This document shows positions 43,286-51,070 of a DNA stretch of 64,000 bases, piece by piece; position 1 is the first letter of the stretch, and each line of letters opens with the position of its first letter. Both the position numbers and the translations under genes were made by a program. Source of the stretch: Croceibacterium xixiisoli (GTDB lineage: Bacteria; Pseudomonadota; Alphaproteobacteria; Sphingomonadales; Sphingomonadaceae); contig NZ_WTYJ01000004.1 in assembly GCF_009827305.1 (NCBI RefSeq), positions 186,001 to 250,000 of the forward strand, in the 5' to 3' direction. A model generated the notes under the pieces. It saw only the letters and a program-made list of their open reading frames with translations. It did not search any database and had not been told where the DNA came from.

Positions 43286-44398
43286 ATGTCCCCCACCGAT
43301 CCGATTGCTGATTCCCCGCGCCGTCGCGTGCCGATTGTCGTGGCCATTGTGGCGCTGGTGCTGGTGTTCGGTGGCGTGTTCGCCTGGCGCTCGGCAAAGC
43401 TCAGCGCGGCCGAAACCGGCTACGCCCCGCCGCCGGTGGAGGTGAGCGTGGTGACGCTGGCGGCCGAAACCCTGCCGCAATCGCTGCGCGCCACCGGATC
43501 GCTGCAAGCCGTGCAGGAGGTGATGCTGGCACCCGAAACCGCCGGGCGGGTGGTGGCGATCCGCTTCAGCGCCGGGCAGCAGGTCGGGCGCGGGGCACCG
43601 CTGGTGCAATTGTTCGACGCGCCCGAACGGGCCGACCGCGCGGCGGCTGTCTCGCGCCTGCGTTTTGCCGAAATCCAGCTGCGCCGCTCGCGCGAACTGG
43701 AAACCAGCGGCGCCGAACCGCGTGAGACCTTGCAGCAACGCGAAGCCGAAGTTGCGCAGGCACGCGCGGCGATCCAGCAGGTGGATGCGCGGCTGGCACA
43801 ACGCACCGTCCGCGCGCCCTTCGCCGGGCAGATCGGCATCCGCCATGTCAATCTGGGCCAATATGCCAATGCCGGCGATCCGATCGCCACGCTGACCGCG
43901 CTCGACCGGCTCTATGTCAATTTCCACGTGCCGCAGCAGGATCTGACCCGCCTGCGTGTCGGCGGCACGGTATCGGTGAAGAGCGACGCCTTGCCGGACC
44001 AGGAATTCACCGCCCGCATCAACGCTATCGAACCGGTGGTTGGCGCCGACACGCGCAACATCGTGGTGCAGGCCGAAATGGCCAATCCCGGCCGCGCGCT
44101 GCGGCCCGGGCTCTATGTCAGTGTCGGCGTCGAACAGGCGGCCCGCGCAGCCGCGCTGCTGCTGCCGACCACCGCGATCCAGACCTCGGCATCGGGCGAA
44201 AGCGTGTTCGTGATCCGTCAGGGCAAGGCGGTGGCCGTGCCGGTCGTCACCGGAGCCGAGGTGGGCAATCGCACCATCATCGAAAGCGGCCTTTCCGCCG
44301 GCGATCAGGTGGTCACCACCGGGCAATTGCGGCTGCAGCCGGGGGCAGCGGTGACCGTCGCTGCGCCCGCCGCCGCCCGTTCCGCCACGCAGGGCTGA
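43286..44398 (+). CDS. RND efflux membrane fusion protein (MexH-like)
   Basis: 370-residue periplasmic adaptor. N-terminal anchor helix (VPIVVAIVALVLVFGGVFAW), lipoyl halves (MLAPETAGRVVAIRFSAGQQ; RTVRAPFAGQIGIRHVNLGQ), a short alpha-hairpin between them (RLRFAEIQLRRSRELETSGA) and barrel and membrane-proximal domains (GGTVSVKSDALPDQEFTARI; LLLPTTAIQTSASGESVFVI). GCGGAG lies 6 bases before the ATG. It is the first gene of the SoxR-driven operon and links the RND pump to the outer-membrane channel. Confidence 0.9.
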   Translation: MSPTDPIADSPRRRVPIVVAIVALVLVFGGVFAWRSAKLSAAETGYAPPPVEVSVVTLAAETLPQSLRATGSLQAVQEVMLAPETAGRVVAIRFSAGQQVGRGAPLVQLFDAPERADRAAAVSRLRFAEIQLRRSRELETSGAEPRETLQQREAEVAQARAAIQQVDARLAQRTVRAPFAGQIGIRHVNLGQYANAGDPIATLTALDRLYVNFHVPQQDLTRLRVGGTVSVKSDALPDQEFTARINAIEPVVGADTRNIVVQAEMANPGRALRPGLYVSVGVEQAARAAALLLPTTAIQTSASGESVFVIRQGKAVAVPVVTGAEVGNRTIIESGLSAGDQVVTTGQLRLQPGAAVTVAAPAAARSATQG

Positions 44399-44408
44399 GG
44401 GGGGCGCC

Positions 44409-47400
44409 ATGCAGTTTACCGATCTTTTCATCCGCCGGCCGATCCTGGCCGTCGTCGTCAGCCTGCTGATCCTGCTGGTCGGGCTCGCCGCGCTGTTCGC
44501 GCTGCCCGTGCGGCAATATCCCAATCTCGAAAGCGCGACGATCACCGTCAACACCGCCTATCCCGGGGCCACGCAGGACGTGATGCAGGGCTTCGTCACC
44601 CAGCCGATCGCCCAGGCCATCGCCACCGCCAGCGGCATCGAATATCTGACCTCCACCTCCACCATGGGCAGCAGCCAGGTGAAGGCGAAGCTGGTGCTCA
44701 ATGCCGATTCCGACCGTTCGCTGACGGAAATCCTGGCCAAGGTGCAGCAGGTGAAGTTCCGCCTGCCCGAAGGGGCGACCGATCCCGTGATCGCCAAGAT
44801 CACCGATGGCGCGGCGGCGGTGCAATATATCGCCTTCACGGGGGAGGATTACACCGCGGCGCAGATCAATGATTTCGTCACCCGCGTGGCCCAGCCGCTG
44901 TTCACCTCCATCCCCGGCGTCGCCTCGGCGGAAACATCGGGCGGCAGTGCCATCGCCCTGCGCATCTGGCTCGATCCGGTGAAACTGGCCGCGCGTCGGC
45001 TGACGGCAGCCGATGTCGTCGCGGCACTGCGGGCCAACAATGTCCAGGCCGCCCCCGGCCAGCTGAAGGGCGGGCTGACCGTGACGGACATCACCGCCGG
45101 CACCGATCAGCGCAGCCCGGATGATTTCCGCGCGCTGGTGATCAAGTCCGGGGATGATGGCATGGTCCGGCTGGGCGATATCGCCACGGTCGAGATCGGG
45201 GCGCAGAATTACAACAGCAGCGGTTTCGCCGATGGCGTGCCGGCCGTCTACATCACCCTGACCCCCACGCCCGACGGCAACCCGCTGGAAATCGTCAAGG
45301 CCGCGCAGGATATCATCCCGCAGATCCAGGCCTCCGCCCCGGCGGGCATGACCATCCGCAGCGTCTATGACGTCGCCCATTTCGTGAATGCCTCCATCGA
45401 TGAGGTGCAGCACACGCTGATCGAAGCGATCGTGATCGTGGTGATCGTGATCTTCCTGTTCCTCGGATCATTCCGCGCGGTGATCATCCCGGTGGTCACC
45501 ATCCCGCTCTCGCTGGTCGGCACGGCGGCGCTGATGCTGATGTTCGGCTTCTCGCTCAATCTGCTGACCTTGCTGGCCATGGTGCTGGCGATCGGACTGG
45601 TGGTGGATGATGCCATCGTGGTGGTGGAAAATATCCACCGCCATATCGAGGAAGGGCTCAGCCCGATTGCCGCATCGCTGGTCGGCGCGCGCGAAATCGT
45701 CGGCCCGGTCGTCGCCATGACGGTGACGCTGGCCGCCGTCTACGCCCCGATCGGGCTGATGGGCGGGCTGACGGGCAGCCTGTTCCGCGAATTCGCCTTC
45801 ACCCTGGCCGGATCGGTGGTGGTCTCCGGCGTCATCGCGCTCACCCTCTCGCCGATGATGAGCTCCGCTTTGCTCAACCACAAGATGGCGGAGGGCGGCT
45901 TTGCCAAGCGGATCGAACATGTGTTTGACCGGGTTTCGGGCGTTTACGCCCGCGTGCTGGCCTCCACCCTGGCGCTGCGGCCGGTGGTGCTGCTGGTGTC
46001 GGTCGCGATGCTGGTCGGGATCGTCGCCCTGTTCTTCGGGGCGCAACGCGAACTGGCCCCGCAGGAGGATCAGGGCGTGGTGCTCACCGCCGTGCGCGGC
46101 CCGCAATATGCCAGCATCGACTATACAGACGATGTTTCCGATCAGGTGGAACGCATGTTCCGCGCCCTGCCGGAATATTCGGGCAGCTTCTTCATCAATG
46201 GCGAAGGCGGGCAGAACCTGGGCTTCGGCGGCGTGATGCTCAAGAACTGGGACGAACGCAGCCGTTCCGGCACCGATATCCAGGGCCAGCTCTATGGCAT
46301 GGCCAATGGCGTGCATGAGGCGTCGATCACCCCGTTTCAGGAGGCTGCACTACCGGCCGCCAGTTCCGGCCTGCCGTTCCAGATGGTCCTGCGCACCGCC
46401 GCCGATTTCGATGTGATGTATCAGGATATGGAGGCGCTGAAGGGCGCCGCCTGGCAGAGCGGGCTGTTCCAGTTCGTGGAAAGCGATCTGGCATTCGACA
46501 ACCGCACCGCCCGCATCCGCATCGATGCCGCCAAGGCCGGCGAGATGGGCGTCTCGATGCAGGCCATTGCCGATACGCTGGCAACGCTGGTGGGCGAAAA
46601 CTACGTCAACCGCTTCAATTTCCACGATCGCTCCTATGACGTCATCCCGCAGGCGATCGCCGGCGAACGGCTGACGCCGGACAGCCTGGGCCGGTTCTTC
46701 GTCCGCGCCGCTTCGGGGGAGATGGTTGCCCTGTCCACGCTGGTCAGCGTGGATCTGCAGGCCGGCGCCAACCGCCTGCCGCAATTCAACCAGATGAACG
46801 CTGCGACCCTATCGGGCGTGCTGCAGCCTGGCGTCACCATGGGGCAGGCGGTGGAATTCATGCAGGAACAGCCACGCGCCGCCGGGGTCACGATCGACTG
46901 GCTGGGCGACAGTCGGCAATATGTGATGGAAGGCAACCGGCTGACGATATCCTTCGGCTTCGCGCTGATCGTGATCTTCCTGGTGCTCGCGGCCCAATAT
47001 GAAAGCTTCCGCGATCCGCTGGTGATCCTGGTCACCGTGCCGCTGGCGGTGTGCGGCGCGCTGCTGCCGCTCTATCTCGGCTATGCCACGCTCAACATCT
47101 ACACCCAGATCGGGCTGGTCACGCTGATCGGGCTGATTTCCAAGCATGGCATTCTGATGGTCGCCTTCGCCAATGATCATCAGCGGTTGGCCGGGGCGAG
47201 CCGGGCGGACGCGATTGTGGAGGCGGCACGGGTGCGCATGCGGCCGGTGCTGATGACCACGGCGGCCATGGTCGCGGGGCTGATCCCGCTGCTGTTCGCC
47301 GGCGGGGCCGGGGCGGCCAGCCGCTTTGCCATCGGCATCGTGGTGGTGATGGGCATGCTGATCGGCACGGTCTTCACCCTGTTCGTGCTGCCGACCTTCT

Positions 47401-47522
47401 ACACCCTGCTGGCGCGCGACCACCGCGCGGCGGCGCAATCCGAACGGGAAACCACGTCGGCGGACCGCGATCCTGCGCCCACCGGCCATGACACCACGCC
47501 AGCCATCCTTGCCGGAGCATGA
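44409..47522 (+). CDS. RND multidrug transporter (MexI-like)
   Basis: 1037-residue proton-driven inner-membrane pump. Start MQFTDLFIRRPILAVVVSLL with GAGGGG upstream. Features: 12 membrane helices in two repeats, a proton-relay Asp-Asp pair in LAIGLVVDDAIVVVENIHRH, the large periplasmic porter loops, and the second-repeat motif LVTLIGLISKHGILMVAFAN. IRRPILA, LPVRQYPNLESATITV and ADVVAALRANNVQAAPGQLK recall MexI of the SoxR-regulated MexGHI-OpmD system. Likely substrates are redox-active aromatics such as phenazines or quinones, inferred from regulation. ATGA overlap with the next gene. Confidence 0.93.
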   Translation: MQFTDLFIRRPILAVVVSLLILLVGLAALFALPVRQYPNLESATITVNTAYPGATQDVMQGFVTQPIAQAIATASGIEYLTSTSTMGSSQVKAKLVLNADSDRSLTEILAKVQQVKFRLPEGATDPVIAKITDGAAAVQYIAFTGEDYTAAQINDFVTRVAQPLFTSIPGVASAETSGGSAIALRIWLDPVKLAARRLTAADVVAALRANNVQAAPGQLKGGLTVTDITAGTDQRSPDDFRALVIKSGDDGMVRLGDIATVEIGAQNYNSSGFADGVPAVYITLTPTPDGNPLEIVKAAQDIIPQIQASAPAGMTIRSVYDVAHFVNASIDEVQHTLIEAIVIVVIVIFLFLGSFRAVIIPVVTIPLSLVGTAALMLMFGFSLNLLTLLAMVLAIGLVVDDAIVVVENIHRHIEEGLSPIAASLVGAREIVGPVVAMTVTLAAVYAPIGLMGGLTGSLFREFAFTLAGSVVVSGVIALTLSPMMSSALLNHKMAEGGFAKRIEHVFDRVSGVYARVLASTLALRPVVLLVSVAMLVGIVALFFGAQRELAPQEDQGVVLTAVRGPQYASIDYTDDVSDQVERMFRALPEYSGSFFINGEGGQNLGFGGVMLKNWDERSRSGTDIQGQLYGMANGVHEASITPFQEAALPAASSGLPFQMVLRTAADFDVMYQDMEALKGAAWQSGLFQFVESDLAFDNRTARIRIDAAKAGEMGVSMQAIADTLATLVGENYVNRFNFHDRSYDVIPQAIAGERLTPDSLGRFFVRAASGEMVALSTLVSVDLQAGANRLPQFNQMNAATLSGVLQPGVTMGQAVEFMQEQPRAAGVTIDWLGDSRQYVMEGNRLTISFGFALIVIFLVLAAQYESFRDPLVILVTVPLAVCGALLPLYLGYATLNIYTQIGLVTLIGLISKHGILMVAFANDHQRLAGASRADAIVEAARVRMRPVLMTTAAMVAGLIPLLFAGGAGAASRFAIGIVVVMGMLIGTVFTLFVLPTFYTLLARDHRAAAQSERETTSADRDPAPTGHDTTPAILAGA

Positions 47523-48937
47523 CGAGAATGAACCCCCGATCCCTCATCCGCCTCCGCAAGACGTCGCTTGCCGCGTTGCTGACCGTCACTCTGTCCGCCT
47601 GCGCCGTCGGGCCGGACTACACCCCGCCGCCGCCCCCGGCGCTGAGCGCGGCCCCCTTCGTTAGCGCGCAGGGCGCTGATTTCGCCACCGCCGAGCCCGA
47701 AACGCATTGGTGGCGTATCTATGATGATCCCGCGCTGGACGGGCTGATCACCCGGGCGCTGGCCGCCAACACCGATCTGCGCGTGGCTCTGGCCAATCTG
47801 CGCGCGGCGGAGGCGGTGGCGGCCGAAGCCGGCAATGCCCGCCTGCCGCAAACCAGCCTCACCGCCAATGGCAGCTTCGGCCAGCGGCAGATGCCGTTGT
47901 TCCTGCCCGATGCGCGGCTGGGCGGCAGCCTGGGGGCGGAACTGTCTTATGAGGCGGATCTGTTCGGCCGCGTTTCCCGCACGATAGAGGCCGCCCGCGC
48001 CGATGTGGAGGCGGAGGCCTTTGCCAAAGGCGCGGTGCGGCTGCGCGTGATTGCCGGGGTGACCCAGGCCTATCTGGCCGCCTGCACCGCGGCCGAGGCC
48101 GGCACAATTGCCCGCTCCTCGGTCGATCTGGCAGCAGACAGCGCTCGCATCACCGGCCTGCGCGAAGCGGCCGGATCATCGGGCCGGCTGGATGTGGTGC
48201 GCGCGCAAAGCCTGTTGGCACAGGCGCGCGCCGAAGTGCCGCCGATCCAGGCCGCGCGCCAGACCGCGCTGTTCGAACTGGCCGCGCTGATGGGGCTGAC
48301 CCCGCAGCAAGTGCCGGAGGCAGCCACGCAATGCGAACGCGCGCCGCAGATCGACCGGGCGATTGCCGTGGGCGATGGCGCCGGCCTGCTCCGCCGCCGG
48401 CCCGATGTGGCGGAGGCGGAACGACGGCTGGCGGCAGCCACCGCGCGTATCGGTGTGGCCACGGCCGATCTCTATCCCAGCATCAAGATCAACGCCTCGG
48501 TCGCCCAGGCTGCGGGGGAGGGGGTGAGCACGGCCCAGGGTTTCCAGTTCGGGATCGGGCCGCTGCTGTCCTTCAGCTTCCCCAACACCGGCGCCGCGCG
48601 CGCCCGCATCCGCCAGTCCGAAGCCCGGGCAGAGGCGGCGCTGGCCTCCTTCGACGGCACGGTGCTGACCGCGCTGAAGGAAACCGAACAGGCGCTGGCC
48701 AGCTACAGCGCAGCGGTAACCCGCCGGGCCGAACTGGCCCAGGCAGAGGCCAGCGCGGACGAGGCCTTCGCCCTGGCCAACACCCGCTACCGCGCCGGCT
48801 CCATCGCCTATATCGATGTGATCGTGGCCCAGCGCGAACTGGCGACGCTGAGGCTGGCACGGACCCAGGCGGACAGCGATCTGGCCAGCGGCAGCGTGGC
48901 GGTGTTCCGTGCGTTGGGGAGCGGGTGGCGGGAGTAG
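47519..48937 (+). CDS. Outer-membrane efflux lipoprotein (OpmD/OprM-like)
   Basis: 472 residues. The lipobox region TLSACAVGPDY marks an outer-membrane lipoprotein. Two efflux repeats are seen: ETHWWRIYDDPALDGLITRA and LSYEADLFGRVSRTIEAARA in the first, LLRRRPDVAEAERRLAAATA in the second. It supplies the exit channel for the SoxR-controlled pump. The first ATG overlaps the upstream stop; a second ATG at 47528 is also possible. What follows is degenerate sequence, not another pump gene. Confidence 0.92.
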   Translation: MTRMNPRSLIRLRKTSLAALLTVTLSACAVGPDYTPPPPPALSAAPFVSAQGADFATAEPETHWWRIYDDPALDGLITRALAANTDLRVALANLRAAEAVAAEAGNARLPQTSLTANGSFGQRQMPLFLPDARLGGSLGAELSYEADLFGRVSRTIEAARADVEAEAFAKGAVRLRVIAGVTQAYLAACTAAEAGTIARSSVDLAADSARITGLREAAGSSGRLDVVRAQSLLAQARAEVPPIQAARQTALFELAALMGLTPQQVPEAATQCERAPQIDRAIAVGDGAGLLRRRPDVAEAERRLAAATARIGVATADLYPSIKINASVAQAAGEGVSTAQGFQFGIGPLLSFSFPNTGAARARIRQSEARAEAALASFDGTVLTALKETEQALASYSAAVTRRAELAQAEASADEAFALANTRYRAGSIAYIDVIVAQRELATLRLARTQADSDLASGSVAVFRALGSGWRE

Positions 48938-48984
48938 GGGCGTGTTGCCAGAGTGGCGGGAGAGGGCTTTTGTCACTGCGCAGG

Positions 48985-49788
48985 ATGGGATCGCGCGTCT
49001 GCGCTTGGGACCGGTCGGGTTTCGGTCTGAGCGATCCCCCGCCGCATCCGCAGACGGTGGATCAGACCGCCGCAGATCTTGCCACGGCGCTGGAAAGCGC
49101 GGGCATCACCGGCCCCTACATTCCGGCGGGCCACTCGCTTGGCGGATGCGAAAGTCTGCTGCTGGCTGATCGCGATTTTGCCGCTGTGGTCGGCATGGTG
49201 CTGGTGGATACGTCTTACAACGATCAATTCAAACGGCTTGAACACCGCGTGCCTGCGATCATTGCTGCGGGCAAGCAGAAGCACCTGGTTCACTGATTGC
49301 TCCAGACATGTTCTGCCCTGCTGCGTTCCGGGGCCCTGAAGAAGGGTGACAGCGATCCGCATGGCTGCTTCCGCGCACCTCCGCCGCCGCCCCATTTTCC
49401 GCCGGAACTGGTCGCGGCCATGCCATCGCCGGACAAGGTCAGCGAAGCGTGGATCGCTAAATCCATGGACGCAGTGGCCTTTGCTCTCTCGTGGCAAGTG
49501 CTGCCGAAGAATGCGCCAATCGTCAGCAGCACGACGCGCAATTATGCCGATATCCCGCTGGTGGTCCTGTCGGCCGACACATCACCGCCGCCGCCCGAAT
49601 GGAGCGATGAACAAGTGGCGGAATTGGCGGTTTTCGATGCGCTCCGCTATGCCGGGCACCGCGAATTTGCCGCGATGTCCACCCGCGGGGTTCAGCGCAC
49701 TGTGCCCGGCAGCACGCATGATATTCACCAAACCCACCCTGAGGTGGTAATCGCGGCGATCAGGGAGGTCTTGCGACAGTCTCGGTAA
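48985..49788 (+). pseudogene. Alpha/beta hydrolase, 5'-truncated with in-frame stop
   Basis: Reads clearly as an alpha/beta hydrolase: SRVCAWDRSGFGLSDPP, the nucleophile elbow GHSLGG, LVDTSYNDQFKRL, then an in-frame TGA at 49294-49296, and in the same frame FPPELVAAMPSPDKVSEAW, PLVVLSADTS, FAAMSTRGVQRTVPGSTHDI (catalytic His) and HPEVVIAAI. The N-terminal third with the oxyanion loop is missing; faint resemblance in another frame just upstream (48940-48980) suggests a frameshift as well. So the gene is broken at least twice. It is most similar to hydrolases of the haloalkane-dehalogenase/epoxide-hydrolase-like group with long C-terminal lids. Confidence 0.85.
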
Positions 49789-49831
49789 GCCGGCCTGAAG
49801 AGAGGTCAACGTAAGCGGCGGTTGCCCGCTC

Positions 49832-50074
49832 TCAGTTGAACGCCGGAACCCGCCTTGCATCCGGCTCAGAAGTCAGCCGACCAAGCATCGCGGCCATCTG
49901 CTCATCCTCCAGCCGGGCCCGTTCGCCCGTAAGGCTTTCCACCATGCGGGCGATCTGGGCGGAAGGTTCCGCTTCGCCCATGGCGATCAGGCCGGCGTTG
50001 GAGCCGATCAGAGGGTCGTTCTCGCGGTCCTGTTTGACCGCTTCGAAGAATGTCAGCAGCTCGTCGTAGGTCAT
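49832..50074 (-). CDS. Small hypothetical protein
   Basis: 80 residues from the ATG of TYDELLTFFEAVKQDRENDP; an extension to 50164 is proline-arginine rich and unlikely. The sequence is acidic and helical (SAQIARMVESLTGERARLED, EQMAAMLGRLTSEP). No ribosome site of note and no family recognised. It lies between two pseudogenes and may itself be a remnant. Confidence 0.35.
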   Translation of the reverse strand: MTYDELLTFFEAVKQDRENDPLIGSNAGLIAMGEAEPSAQIARMVESLTGERARLEDEQMAAMLGRLTSEPDARRVPAFN

Positions 50075-50634
50075 GGCTGAGATACTCGTAAGCAGATGGA
50101 TGGTTCCAACTGCGTATGATCTGGCCATAGCCCGGGGGCGGGGATCAAGGGCACGGGCCGGCATGGATTGTCAGTGTGCCGCATCAGCACATTGTTGCTT
50201 GACGGGTTAATCTCTACCAATTAAGTTGACTTATGTGGTTGTCGGCCGGCCAGCCACCTTTGCACCTTGTCGGCTCGCGGCTTTTGATCGGGATGCAGCT
50301 TGCTCCGCGTTACCAACGGCTAAAGCGCGTAATGCTCAGGCGACCACGCCAAGCCTTGCGCTCCCTCCATCTGGAGTGAAACCATGCGCCGAATATTTAC
50401 GTCATCGCAGCCTGATTCCGGGCCAGATTTCGGGCCGGAGCGCGACGCGCAATTGCGCCATCAGGCCGCGCGATCCGTCTTGCTGGTGCCGCAGCGCTTC
50501 CTCGGGGTTCCCACGCCCGCCCTGCCGGTCGAGGCGCTGATGATGCGCCGCCCTTCGAACGAACTTCACTGACCTGAGCATTATGCCCGGCGCTGCGGCG
50601 CAGCATGCCATTCTTTCCGGGATTTCCGACATGA
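50075..50634. other. Non-coding or decayed stretch
   Basis: About 560 bases without a gene I can support. An open frame at 50384-50572 gives an unrecognised, arginine-proline-rich peptide. The left part (50175-50230) is AT-richer. Probably a remnant of lost genes, since pseudogenes lie on both sides. Confidence 0.45.
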
Positions 50635-50978
50635 CCAGAATCAGGATACTGGACGCGATCAAGGCCGATGGCGGGGTGGTGCAGGTGACGCCGTTCACCG
50701 CCTATCTGCGCACCCCGGCCGATGCGGCACAGGGGCGGGCCACGATCGCCGAATTCGTCAATCACATCGATTACATCGCCAAGCGGATTGGTTGGCAGCA
50801 TGTCGGCATCGGCACGGATTTCGATCACGGCGCCGGGGTCGATGGCTTCGACAGCGAGGCAGAGGCACCCAATGTCACGCGTTAGCTGTTGCGTAGAGGT
50901 TACAGTGAAGAACAGATCGCGGCGATCTGGGGTGGAAACTTCCTGCGTGTCTTGAATAATGTAGAACAGGGGCGCTGA
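50635..50978 (+). pseudogene. Membrane dipeptidase (renal dipeptidase family) fragment
   Basis: Only the C-terminal part of a peptidase M19 protein remains. ILDAIKADGGVVQVTPFTAY and FVNHIDYIAKRIGWQHVGIG then TDFDHGAGVDGFDSEAEAPN are strongly diagnostic, ending NVTR followed by an in-frame TAG at 50883-50885, after which the same frame continues LLRRGYSEEQIAAIWGGNFL to a TGA at 50976. The usual residue at the stop is Glu, so a single G-to-T change explains it. The N-terminal two-thirds, with most zinc ligands, is absent. A non-functional remnant beside a TonB receptor that may once have shared its pathway. Confidence 0.87.
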
Positions 50979-51070
50979 TCGTAAAATCTGTTAAAAGATA
51001 AGGCAAATAAATACTTTGTCTTTGTGTGTAAAAAGAAAATATTTCACCACGATTTGGGGTTGTACTGCAC

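Noticed and set aside
50384-50572. 62-residue open frame between pseudogenes
   Set aside because: Unrecognised arginine/proline-rich product; equally plausible frames exist on the other strand.
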